Program-made: the position numbers and the translations under genes
Shown: piece after piece, positions 17,554 to 26,022 of the stretch
How the letters are laid out: the number at the start of each line of letters is the position of its first letter
Numbering within the stretch: the stretch's first letter is position 1
The notes under the pieces: generated by a model
Told to the model about the DNA's origin: nothing
Databases searched by the model: none
What the model saw: only the letters and a program-made list of their open reading frames with translations
Assembly: GCA_014380545.1 (NCBI GenBank)
Contig: JACMJP010000274.1
Span: forward strand, 1-37,476
Direction: 5' to 3'
DNA: 37,476 nucleotides
From: Chitinophagales bacterium
Lineage (GTDB): Bacteria > Bacteroidota > Bacteroidia > Chitinophagales > BACL12

Positions 17554-18057
17554 TCATGAATTAATAACTCCGCCTATTTCCAAAGACTTATTTCTCAGAT
17601 CAATGCCACCTTCTAAAATAGATTTTAAATTGGCAAGATAAAATGTCCAGCCTTCCATACAACCGATGTGATATTTTACTTTATGCTCTTCATCATCCGG
17701 AATATTTTCCTCCGTTAATTCAACAATAGAAATTGTTTCCGAGAAAGAAGAAATCTTAATTGTTACAATACAAGTTTCAGCAAAATAAAATTGCACTATA
17801 TCTTTTCCGTTTGCCGCAATGATCTTATTTTTTTCGTTTGTACTATCAGGATAGCCATGCCACATCCAATTGTACATGTCCTCTTTTTGAATATATTCAT
17901 CCGCTCTGCGTAAGCTCCCATCAGGTTTAGTAAATACAGAACTGCGCAAAAACCATTTTTCCAAACCTTGCTGTGTTGTGCAAACATTATAAATACTTTG
18001 AACGGGTTCAGAGACATTAATGCGTTTGGTGAATTTGGTCCAGTTGTAAACTTGCAT
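17554..18057 (-). CDS. SRPBCC (START/Bet v1-like) domain protein, AHSA1-like
   Basis: From the ATG at 18055-18057 this is a 167-residue protein with no signal peptide or membrane segment. It opens with an amphipathic strand and WTKFTKRINVSEPVQSIYNVCTT, the usual entry to a helix-grip fold. The segment QGLEKWFLRS follows, then a central Trp-rich part (DMYNWMWHGYPDS). Near the C-terminus lies HIGCMEGWTFYLANLKSILE, the long closing helix typical of AHSA1/activator-of-Hsp90-like SRPBCC proteins. Such proteins bind hydrophobic ligands in a central cavity, and the ligand here is unknown. An in-frame GTG at 18094-18096 would add 13 residues with no domain homology, so the ATG is preferred. It is divergent from carA. 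Confidence 0.75.
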   Translation of the reverse strand: MQVYNWTKFTKRINVSEPVQSIYNVCTTQQGLEKWFLRSSVFTKPDGSLRRADEYIQKEDMYNWMWHGYPDSTNEKNKIIAANGKDIVQFYFAETCIVTIKISSFSETISIVELTEENIPDDEEHKVKYHIGCMEGWTFYLANLKSILEGGIDLRNKSLEIGGVINS

Positions 18058-18138
18058 AAAATAATTTCCAATAAAATTAAGAAATAATTTTTCCACACTA
18101 ATCTGAAATCATCACTCTGCAATTCGCAGTCAATAATT

Positions 18139-18146
18139 TATCTTTG
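18139..18146 (+). promoter_or_regulatory. -7 box of carA
   Basis: TATCTTTG is an exact TAnnTTTG match ending 7 bp before the carA ATG. This would give a nearly leaderless mRNA. No clear TTG is found at the -33 position. Confidence 0.45.
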
Positions 18147-18153
18147 CTTTTTA

Positions 18154-19257
18154 ATGGAAAACTTCGAAAAAGTTCCGGCGGTTATCTTGCTGAAAGACGG
18201 AACGGCGTTTCATGGCTACAGTGCCGGAAAGATTGGTACAACAACCGGCGAAATTTGTTTTAATACCGGAATGACAGGCTATCAGGAAATTTTTACTGAT
18301 CCAAGCTATTACGGGCAAATTTTGGTTATGACTAATGCACACATTGGTAATTATGGTACTATGAATGAGGAGGTGGAAAGCGAAGGAATAAAAATTTCAG
18401 GACTTGCGGTAAAAAATTTCACCAATTTATTTTCAAGAAGATTGACTCAAAACTCCATTCAGGATTTTTTGCTGGATGAAAGCCTGGTTGCAATAAGTGA
18501 TGTAGACACAAGAGCAATTGTGCGCCACATAAGAAGTAAAGGCGCCATGAATTGTATTATCTCAAGCGAAATAACTGATCTTGAAATATTAAAAAATAAA
18601 TTAGATGATGTGCCAGATATGATTGGGCTGGAATTATCAAGTAAAGTTTCTACCGATAGATATTACTTCGTTGGTGACCCCGATGCAGAAAAAAAAGTAA
18701 TTGTTTATGATTTTGGAGTAAAGAAAAGTATTTTAAAAAATATTGCTGACAGAAATTGTTATTTAAAAGTAGTAAATGCAAAAACAAAATTTGAAGACAC
18801 TTTAGATTTTAATGCAGACGGATATTTTATTTCGAATGGTCCCGGCGATCCTGCAAGTATGGATTATGCTGTTGATACACTTAAAAAAATATTACATGCT
18901 GATAAACCTTTATTCGGAATTTGCTTAGGGCAACAACTTTTGGCGCTTGCAAATGATATTTCAACATATAAAATGCATCACGGCCACAGAGGCTGTAATC
19001 ATCCGGTAAAAAATTTAAAAACAGGTTTGTGTGAAATAACAACACAAAATCACGGATTCAATGTAAATGAAGACGAAATTAAAAGATCGGCCAACACAGA
19101 AATAACGCATATTAATTTGAATGATGATACAATAGAAGGATTCAGATTAACAGATAAAAAAGCATTTAGTGTGCAGTATCATCCTGAAGCAACACCTGGG
19201 CCTCATGATGCAAGATATTTATTTGATGAATTTGTAATGATGATGAAGGAGGAATAA
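18154..19257 (+). CDS. carA: Carbamoyl-phosphate synthase, small (glutamine amidotransferase) subunit
   Basis: CarA hydrolyses glutamine and channels ammonia to the large subunit CarB, which makes carbamoyl phosphate for arginine and pyrimidine synthesis. The 367-residue protein has the CarA-specific N-domain (FNTGMTGYQEIFTDPSYYGQ) and the class I amidotransferase domain. The nucleophile is Cys257 in FGICLGQQ. The other triad members are His343 and Glu345 in QYHPEATPGP. The SNGPGDP motif lies at residues 228-234. The length is normal. carB is not in this window; the next gene is eno, with a 99-bp gap holding an inverted repeat. The ATG start is fixed by the LLKDGTAFHG opening and the adjacent -7 box. 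Confidence 0.96.
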   Translation: MENFEKVPAVILLKDGTAFHGYSAGKIGTTTGEICFNTGMTGYQEIFTDPSYYGQILVMTNAHIGNYGTMNEEVESEGIKISGLAVKNFTNLFSRRLTQNSIQDFLLDESLVAISDVDTRAIVRHIRSKGAMNCIISSEITDLEILKNKLDDVPDMIGLELSSKVSTDRYYFVGDPDAEKKVIVYDFGVKKSILKNIADRNCYLKVVNAKTKFEDTLDFNADGYFISNGPGDPASMDYAVDTLKKILHADKPLFGICLGQQLLALANDISTYKMHHGHRGCNHPVKNLKTGLCEITTQNHGFNVNEDEIKRSANTEITHINLNDDTIEGFRLTDKKAFSVQYHPEATPGPHDARYLFDEFVMMMKEE

Positions 19258-19294
19258 TTTTTTGAATAATAAAACTATCAAATAATTTAATAAC

Positions 19295-19323
19295 CCCGCC
19301 CGACTGAACGTCGTTCGGGCGGG
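19295..19323. repeat. GC-rich inverted repeat between carA and eno
   Basis: CCCGCCCGA / TCGGGCGGG, a 9-bp perfect stem with an 11-nt loop, stands out from AT-rich surroundings. No T-run follows. It could end or stabilise the carA transcript, or be a dispersed intergenic repeat unit. Confidence 0.6.
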
Positions 19324-19356
19324 CAATTAACTTAATAACCTAATAACTCAATTAAC

Positions 19357-20640
19357 ATGAGCAATATACATGAAATTAAAGCAAGACAAATCCTGGATTC
19401 AAGAGGAAACCCTACGGTTGAAGCTGAGGTTATGACTGAATTTGGCGCTACAGGAAGAGCTGCAGTCCCTTCAGGTGCAAGCACAGGTATTCATGAAGCT
19501 GTTGAATTAAGAGATGGCGATGCGGATGTTTATTTAGGGAAAGGTGTATTGCAGGCAGTAGAAAATATTAATGAAATCATTGCAAAGGAACTGGAAGGTA
19601 CCGACGTATTTGATCAAAATTATGTCGATCATCTTATGATTGAATTAGACGGAACGGATAATAAAAGTAAACTTGGCGCAAATGCAATTCTTGCTGTTTC
19701 GCTTGCAAACGCAAAAGCTGCGGCAGCAGAATTAAATATTCCTTTATATAAATATGTAGGTGGTGTAAATGCGAATACATTGCCGCTTCCCCTTATGAAT
19801 ATTTTAAATGGCGGTGCGCATGCTGATAATAAAATTGACTTTCAGGAATTCATGATTGCACCGGTAGGAGGCGATAATTTTTCTGATGCGTTAAGAATGG
19901 GTGTTGAAGTTTTTCATCATTTAAAATCGGTATTAAAGAAAAAAGGTTATTCAACAAATGTTGGCGATGAAGGTGGCTTTGCCCCCGATCTTCAAAGTAA
20001 TGAGGAAGCAATTGAAATTGTGTTAAAAGCAATTGAAGATGCAGGGTATATTCCGGGTGAAGATATTTTAATTGCTTTAGATCCTGCAGCATCAGAATTT
20101 TATGATGCAGAAAGTAAAATGTATGTATTTAAAAAGTCCGACAAAAGAAAATTATCACCTGAAGAAATGGTTGATTATTGGGTAAATTGGTGTAAAAAAT
20201 ATCCGATTGCAAGCATAGAAGATGGATTAGCAGAAGATGACTGGTCAGGATGGAAACAGATAACAGAAAAAATTGGAAATAAAGTGCAGTTAGTTGGGGA
20301 TGATCTTTTTGTTACGAATGTAAAAAGATTAGGTAAAGGTATTCGTGAACATATAGGAAATTCTATCTTAGTAAAAGTAAATCAAATAGGAAGTTTAACA
20401 GAAACTATAAACGCAGTTACTCTTGCTCATAAAAATAAATACACAAGTATTATGAGCCATCGCAGCGGTGAAACAGAAGACACAACAATTGCTGATCTTG
20501 ATGTAGCACTCAATTGCGGGCAAATAAAAACGGGATCTGCAAGCCGTAGCGATAGAATTGCAAAATATAATCAATTGTTACGTATTGAAGAAGAACTTGG
20601 CGCATCTGCTGTGTGGATGGGAAATGTTTTTTTAAAGTAG
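19357..20640 (+). CDS. eno: Enolase
   Basis: Enolase interconverts 2-phosphoglycerate and phosphoenolpyruvate in glycolysis. The 427-residue sequence is full length. It shows the N-terminal ARQILDSRGNPTVEAEV, the mobile loop SGAST at about residues 39-43 and His155 in GGAHA. Glu205 lies in GDEGGFAP. The Mg ligands are Asp242, Glu288 (SIEDGLAEDDW) and Asp315 (VGDDLFVT), and the catalytic lysine is Lys340 in LVKVNQIG. The signature MSHRSGETEDTTIADLAV-like segment lies near 366-383. The ATG start is clear. In many bacteria eno lies near a ftsB/divIC gene. Here those two are separated by the large G8 gene. Confidence 0.97.
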   Translation: MSNIHEIKARQILDSRGNPTVEAEVMTEFGATGRAAVPSGASTGIHEAVELRDGDADVYLGKGVLQAVENINEIIAKELEGTDVFDQNYVDHLMIELDGTDNKSKLGANAILAVSLANAKAAAAELNIPLYKYVGGVNANTLPLPLMNILNGGAHADNKIDFQEFMIAPVGGDNFSDALRMGVEVFHHLKSVLKKKGYSTNVGDEGGFAPDLQSNEEAIEIVLKAIEDAGYIPGEDILIALDPAASEFYDAESKMYVFKKSDKRKLSPEEMVDYWVNWCKKYPIASIEDGLAEDDWSGWKQITEKIGNKVQLVGDDLFVTNVKRLGKGIREHIGNSILVKVNQIGSLTETINAVTLAHKNKYTSIMSHRSGETEDTTIADLDVALNCGQIKTGSASRSDRIAKYNQLLRIEEELGASAVWMGNVFLK

Positions 20641-20905
20641 TAAGGATTAGTGTATTCACTGTTTTGCTGCGCCCAATTAATTACTACGCTTATTTTTAAA
20701 AAAAATTCGCCCCGCTTTATTCACAATCCAGTGACAAATTCCATTATTCAATTTGAAAACCTTTCATCTATATTAGCGTCTTCTTAGCTGAAAGTAACAC
20801 ACTCCTCCTTTTTACACACACTCTCTTAGTATAATACACACAGTCGCAGCCTTTATAAAACAACACAGCTTTAACCCTTTTTATTAACGAAAAATTATAA
20901 GTATC

Positions 20906-23900
20906 ATGAAGAAAGTGTATCTATTCTTTACCCTCCTCTATTCCACACTATTTTGTTTTAAAATTTCCTTTGCGCACGGTGACGATTGCGATGTACATTC
21001 TGATAATCCTGTTTTGCAGGCAGAACATTGCGCCGTCATGGAATTAGTGCATGAAGAAGACGCAACACATATTGCGATTAACAGCGGCTCATGGTTCACA
21101 GCATCTACATGGGATGCAATGGAAATTCCACCTTCCGGCGCACGGGTTTTAATTGACAGTGGAGTTGTAGTTACTTACGATCAGGAAAGTACTACTTCTA
21201 TTTTCTGGATCAGAGTAAATGGAACCTTACAATTTGCAACAAATGTAAATACCAAACTCAGAGTAAATACAATAGTTGTTGATGCTGCCGGCACAATGAC
21301 AGTTGGTACTTCTGCTATACCCATTGCATCAAATAACACCGCAAAAATTATTTTTTCTGATGAAGGCGCTATTGATACAGACTGGGATCCATTTTTATTC
21401 AGCAAAGGATTAATTAGCCATGGTGCTTTCAATGTTTATGGAGCATCAAAATTATCTTATGCATCTATGAACACAGATCATACTGCTGGAAAAACGTTTT
21501 TAAAATTATTGGAAACACCAACCGCATGGAGTGTTGGTGATAAATTAGTTTTGGCAGGAACAAATTCATCATGGCTTGGTATCAGTGGAGATAATTCCCG
21601 TTATCATGATGAGGAATTAACCATCACATCCATCTCAGGAAAAAATGTATATTTTACAAATGATGGTGATGGAAGTAATGCTTTAAAATATACGCATAAA
21701 GCACCCACGGGATATGGATTAAAATTTCATGTTGCAAATCTTTCCCGCAACGTAATTTTTGAAACAGAAAACTGGGAGTCACTTCCTTTTTCAGAAAGAG
21801 GGCATGTAATGCTCATGCATAATCCAAATCAAAATGTTTATTATGCTTCTTTTATTGGTTTAGGAAGAACCGATAAATTAAACTTTGCTACAGACCCGGC
21901 TGTGGATGCATTAGGTAATTATTTAAGCGGAGAAGAGAATGTAAGGGGAAGGTATCCATTACATATTCACAGAGCAGGAACAAATAGTACTACAATTGAT
22001 CCGGTTAATCTGAAAGGAAACGTTGTATATACTACACCGGGTTGGGGAATTGTAAATCACTCCAGTAATGTTGTTGCAGAAGAAAATATTGTTTATGAAT
22101 TTTCAGGTGCTGCATTTGTTACTGAAGCAGGAGATGAAATCGGTTCCTTTATTAAAAATCTTGCTTTAAAAGGTGTTGGAAATGAATCGCTGCCAAATGA
22201 CTCACCGGTATTTTCAAGAATTTTGCGTTCGCAAAATTTTGATCTTGGCTATGAAGGTGATGGTTATTGGATGCACAGTAATAATTTGGAATTAGAAGGT
22301 AATATTGCTGCATCATGCAAAGGAAAAGGGTTTCATTATTTTGCTGATGATGATGATATTGCTGCTTCAAAAAAATTAAAGGTACCTGTTTCAACAATTA
22401 TGAGTCCTGTTATTGCAGGAAGTGATGATTCTGTTTCAGCAGCAATTATTCCAATAAGAAAAAACAATAATTCTGTTGTTTATAATTCTGTTGAGGCAAT
22501 GGCATTCTGGACCTTTATGTATAATGAGGATAACATAGGTGGTTTTTCGCATTCCGAAGACCAGCCTTATGCGCACAATATACTTAGTGTAATTGATAAC
22601 TTTAAATTTTGGAATTTGTTAAACAAGGGTGTTGATTTAACATATTCCGGACAAATCCATTTCAGAAACGGATTGATGTTAGGAGATCTCGAGAATCATT
22701 TTGATGACGATGACTGGATAACAGATAATGAAGATGATGGTATTGCAGTTACATCAAGTATTGTTACGGGTCAGGTTGTTATGGAAAATGTAACAATGAA
22801 AGGATGGAGAAAGGCCGCAGTAGTATTCAGAACAGATAATTCAGAAGGAACTGATGATTTGGAAGCTAATTACCGCACATCAAAAATAATTGGTGGTGTA
22901 TATGAAAACAATTATTACAATATGTATCCTGAAAAAGGAATAAGTACTTTCGGATCAAATACCTTTCAGTTTCCGAAATATTTTGAAATATCAGGTAGCC
23001 CGGTATTTAGTTCAATAACATCTAATACAGCACCTGTTGCAAATTTTTCTTATGCATCAGCAGGCGGAAAAACCGTTCAGTTTAATGGTGGATTATCATC
23101 AGATGCTGATCAGTATGTATCAACAAGCGGAAACGGAATTGCTGCATATACATGGGATTTCGGAGATGGAACTACTGGAAAAGGTGTAGACCCTGTTCAT
23201 TATTATTCTGCAGGAGGAACATATAGCGTTAACCTTACAGCTTATGACTGCCAGGGTGCAACAAATACTTTTACGAAAAGTCTTGTAGTGCATAATGAAA
23301 AATACCCGAACACTATTAAAGATTCAGGATTTGAATTATACCCTTTAGTTCAAAAAACAAATATCACAAGTACAAGAGATTTTGTTGGAATTGGATGGAT
23401 GGAAAATGGCGATTGGTTATTGCAGGATGATAAAGCTACTATCATTAATAGTATAGTTCCAAATAAACCGCTTATGCAGGTAAATAAAAATGACCGTGCA
23501 CTGCAGGAAGAAGTTGAATTTTCTTTCCAGGTAAAAAATGTTGGAACAGGTGCAATAGGAAATACATTGCAGGTAGAGGTAATTGGTATTAATGGTGAAT
23601 TTGTTAATACGAATATTGATATGTTTGGCAACTTTGAAAAATGGCCGCATAATGATATGACATTTGAACAGGATGTCTTATTAAGCGAAGAGTTTGGTAT
23701 GAGTAATTATGACTGGACAACGTTTAAAAGAACTGTTGACTTTGGAACAGGGTATGATTATATTGCTGTTTCATTTTATTCTTATGGTGTAAAAAATGTG
23801 TGGGGAGATATGCAGGGAGTTGATAATGTTTGTTTACCATGCGATTGTTCAACACCATTAGATAACTTTGAAACTCAACTTACATCCACTCATGTTAATT

Positions 23901-24667
23901 TAATTTGGGAAAATGTAGGTAGTGAAGAATATCAAATGGAAATTAAACAACAGGGTGGATCATGGACAGATTATACAGTAGAAAATACATCAATGGAATT
24001 TTCTGATCTGATTCCTAACAAAACATATAACTGGAGGGTGAAGGCATTTTGTGATGGAGCGTATACAAACTATTCTGAAATAAGAAAGTTTATAACGCCA
24101 GTTACTGGTGGCGCATGCACAACACCTACACTCACAGAAGTTTCCTTAATAACAAGCACTACAGCAACACTTAGCTGGAACCAGGTTCCCAGTGTTTTAC
24201 AATATCAGGTTCAGTACAAAAAAACAGGGACAACTACCTGGACGAGTGTTTATACAACAAATGCTTTCCTTGCAGTTACCGGTCTTTCACCAAGCACATC
24301 CTATCAATGGAAAGTGCGCAGTCAGTGTACTGAAGGATGGAAACAGTTTACAAATAATAACTCTTTTGCAACACCTTATCTTAAAGAGGGAGAAATTTCT
24401 GCAGATGAAATGGATTTAGATATTTATCTCTATCCAAACCCTGCCAGTGATGTTGTAAATGTTTCTGTTAATTCAAATATAAATGAAACAGTAACAGTGC
24501 AGTTAATTGATCTTACAGGAAGAACTGTACTTGAAGAAAGTATTTCTTTACTATACGGAGCCAGTGAGTTTTCGATAGACGTTCATGCTATCGCCCGGGG
24601 CGCATACATTTTGGAAATAAGCAGTACAAGCGGATTTTCTGAAACAACTAAGCTTATGATTGAATAA
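20906..24667 (+). CDS. Secreted G8-domain, beta-helix, PKD and FN3 protein with T9SS sorting domain
   Basis: This 1253-residue extracellular protein begins with a signal peptide (MKKVYLFFTLLYSTLFCFKISFA). A G8 domain follows at about residues 58-185, with the W-P-G-V-I-G-V pattern in STWDAMEIPPSGARVLIDSG. A long parallel beta-helix-like region runs to about 700 and contains GRYPLHIHRAG at 348-358. This resembles the conserved GRYPIHFH motif I recall from CEMIP/TMEM2 and fibrocystin-like proteins. A PKD domain (709-795, YTWDFGDGT) comes next, then a jelly-roll-like region (about 800-978) and two FN3 domains (about 981-1066 and 1071-1157). The T9SS type A sorting domain occupies the last 80 residues (YLYPNPASDVVNVSV ... 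ARGAYILEI). It is a likely PorU/PorV client. A carbohydrate ligand or polysaccharide-degrading role is possible but unproven. It has its own terminator. Confidence 0.88.
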   Translation: MKKVYLFFTLLYSTLFCFKISFAHGDDCDVHSDNPVLQAEHCAVMELVHEEDATHIAINSGSWFTASTWDAMEIPPSGARVLIDSGVVVTYDQESTTSIFWIRVNGTLQFATNVNTKLRVNTIVVDAAGTMTVGTSAIPIASNNTAKIIFSDEGAIDTDWDPFLFSKGLISHGAFNVYGASKLSYASMNTDHTAGKTFLKLLETPTAWSVGDKLVLAGTNSSWLGISGDNSRYHDEELTITSISGKNVYFTNDGDGSNALKYTHKAPTGYGLKFHVANLSRNVIFETENWESLPFSERGHVMLMHNPNQNVYYASFIGLGRTDKLNFATDPAVDALGNYLSGEENVRGRYPLHIHRAGTNSTTIDPVNLKGNVVYTTPGWGIVNHSSNVVAEENIVYEFSGAAFVTEAGDEIGSFIKNLALKGVGNESLPNDSPVFSRILRSQNFDLGYEGDGYWMHSNNLELEGNIAASCKGKGFHYFADDDDIAASKKLKVPVSTIMSPVIAGSDDSVSAAIIPIRKNNNSVVYNSVEAMAFWTFMYNEDNIGGFSHSEDQPYAHNILSVIDNFKFWNLLNKGVDLTYSGQIHFRNGLMLGDLENHFDDDDWITDNEDDGIAVTSSIVTGQVVMENVTMKGWRKAAVVFRTDNSEGTDDLEANYRTSKIIGGVYENNYYNMYPEKGISTFGSNTFQFPKYFEISGSPVFSSITSNTAPVANFSYASAGGKTVQFNGGLSSDADQYVSTSGNGIAAYTWDFGDGTTGKGVDPVHYYSAGGTYSVNLTAYDCQGATNTFTKSLVVHNEKYPNTIKDSGFELYPLVQKTNITSTRDFVGIGWMENGDWLLQDDKATIINSIVPNKPLMQVNKNDRALQEEVEFSFQVKNVGTGAIGNTLQVEVIGINGEFVNTNIDMFGNFEKWPHNDMTFEQDVLLSEEFGMSNYDWTTFKRTVDFGTGYDYIAVSFYSYGVKNVWGDMQGVDNVCLPCDCSTPLDNFETQLTSTHVNLIWENVGSEEYQMEIKQQGGSWTDYTVENTSMEFSDLIPNKTYNWRVKAFCDGAYTNYSEIRKFITPVTGGACTTPTLTEVSLITSTTATLSWNQVPSVLQYQVQYKKTGTTTWTSVYTTNAFLAVTGLSPSTSYQWKVRSQCTEGWKQFTNNNSFATPYLKEGEISADEMDLDIYLYPNPASDVVNVSVNSNINETVTVQLIDLTGRTVLEESISLLYGASEFSIDVHAIARGAYILEISSTSGFSETTKLMIE

Positions 24668-24687
24668 GAGCTTTTTGTAAGTTTTTT

Positions 24688-24718
24688 AAAAGCCACGATT
24701 TTTATCGTGGCTTTTTTT
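24688..24718 (+). terminator. Rho-independent terminator after the G8 gene
   Basis: AAAAGCCACGAT / ATCGTGGCTTTT, a 12-bp stem with a 4-nt T loop, runs into a T-tract 20 bp after the stop. It isolates the G8 gene from the division gene downstream. Confidence 0.93.
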
Positions 24719-24807
24719 GTATGCAATATTTTTTTAATCCACACTTACAGCTACAACTTTTGCGTTTTGCTATAAGAATACAATTATAATTTTAGGTAAC
24801 AATTAAA

Positions 24808-25134
24808 ATGATCAGCATAAAAAATATAAGAGAGCGCATCCGGCTGTGGAATGTCCCGAAATTTTTCAGAAATAAATTTGTCTTTACTTTTTTTATTTTT
24901 ATTGCATGGATGTTATTTTTTGATCAGAATAATTTTTTTGTACAGTTCGGCAGAATGCAGGATCTGCGCTCAGCAAAACAGAAAAAAGAATTTTACGAAA
25001 CCGAAACCAAAACTATACAGCAGCAAATTACTGCTTTACTAAATGATAAAAGATCACTCGAAAAATTCGCCCGTGAAAAATACTACATGAAAAAACCAAA
25101 TGAAGATGTGTTTGTGATTGTTGAGAAGAAATAA
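24808..25134 (+). CDS. Septum formation initiator family protein (FtsB/DivIC-like)
   Basis: This 108-residue bitopic membrane protein has a short basic cytoplasmic N-terminus, one transmembrane helix at about residues 24-40 (FVFTFFIFIAWMLFF) and a periplasmic coiled coil at about 50-85. It ends with the family motif LEKFAREKYYMKKPNEDVFVI. FtsB/DivIC proteins join FtsL and FtsQ/DivIB to activate septal peptidoglycan synthesis. The length and layout fit the family exactly. The ATG is preceded by an AT-rich stretch. Its stop lies 4 bp from the end of the convergent RluA-type gene. Confidence 0.88.
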   Translation: MISIKNIRERIRLWNVPKFFRNKFVFTFFIFIAWMLFFDQNNFFVQFGRMQDLRSAKQKKEFYETETKTIQQQITALLNDKRSLEKFAREKYYMKKPNEDVFVIVEKK

Positions 25135-25138
25135 ATAT

Positions 25139-25921
25139 CTAAACATCATACTTTCTCAGCAATTTCAGCAGTACCTGCAAATCATCCGGCATTTCACTTT
25201 TACAAATAATAACTTCTTTGGTTGAAGGGTGATGAAAATGTAATTCAGAAGCATGTAATGTTAATCTTGATATAATAGGCTTCTCTGTGGTGTTCATCTC
25301 TAATAGCTCTTTATTTTCTTTGTCTTCAATGTTTATATCTGGTAGCACAGTGGATTTAGTTTTATAGTTTTTTTTAATGGATGATAAATAAAATGCATCA
25401 GCCCCGGCATATACTTCATCCACTAATAAGCCATGGCCTATTGCTGCAAGATGCACTCTTATCTGGTGTGTTCGTCCTGTTTTTATTTCTACATTTAATA
25501 CACTTGCATGTTTAAATTCTTCTTCTACTTTATAAATGGTTAAAGATTTTTTTCCTTTCGGATGTGTAACCATTATATTTGGTTTTACAGGATGCGGCGC
25601 AATTGGAAAATTTATCTGCCCGGCTTTATTCATTAATCTTCCCCGCACAATTGCTTTATATAATTTTTTCACATTATGTTTTTCAAATTCCTCATTTAAA
25701 AATTTATGTGCCGCTTCATTTTTTGCAAAACAAATTACACCGCTGGTGTTTTTGTCAATTCTGTGCACAACAAATAATTTCCCGTATGTTTTTTCCAATT
25801 CTTTTTGCAGGCAGGGCACTTCAATATTCCGCTGGGGAATTACTGCAATGCCTGCAGGTTTATCTGCAACCAGCACATCAGCATCTTCAAATAATATTTT
25901 AAAACTGCTTTTCATCCGCAT
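25139..25921 (-). CDS. RluA-family RNA pseudouridine synthase
   Basis: This 260-residue enzyme would convert specific uridines in rRNA or tRNA to pseudouridine. The catalytic aspartate is Asp56 in VVHRIDKNTSGVICFAK. The second family motif is GRTHQIRVHLAAIGHGLLVDEVY, and the N-terminal VLVADKPAGIAV is also characteristic. There is no S4 domain at the N-terminus, so it resembles RluA/TruC-type proteins more than RluD. An insert of about 40 charged residues (about 185-220, KTKSTVLPDINIEDKENKEL) lies between the second motif and the final LHASELHFHHP segment. The start has two close ATGs (residues 1 and 3). The exact target uridine cannot be told from sequence. Confidence 0.88.
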   Translation of the reverse strand: MRMKSSFKILFEDADVLVADKPAGIAVIPQRNIEVPCLQKELEKTYGKLFVVHRIDKNTSGVICFAKNEAAHKFLNEEFEKHNVKKLYKAIVRGRLMNKAGQINFPIAPHPVKPNIMVTHPKGKKSLTIYKVEEEFKHASVLNVEIKTGRTHQIRVHLAAIGHGLLVDEVYAGADAFYLSSIKKNYKTKSTVLPDINIEDKENKELLEMNTTEKPIISRLTLHASELHFHHPSTKEVIICKSEMPDDLQVLLKLLRKYDV

Positions 25922-25970
25922 AAAAATACATGTTCAAAATGGAGTGTTAAAACGTTTTAAGCTAATAACC

Positions 25971-25998
25971 TTGCAACGTTCTAACTTTCCTATCTTTA
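25971..25998 (+). promoter_or_regulatory. Candidate promoter of the DUF2723 gene
   Basis: TTG and TATCTTTA are spaced 17 bp apart. The -7 box differs from TAnnTTTG only at its last base. It ends 24 bp before the ATG at 26023. Confidence 0.4.
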
Positions 25999-26022
25999 CC
26001 GCCAGCAAAAAAAGAACAACAA

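Noticed and set aside
18058..18096. GTG at 18096 as the SRPBCC gene start
   Set aside because: It adds 13 residues without domain support. The ATG at 18057 fits the fold entry.
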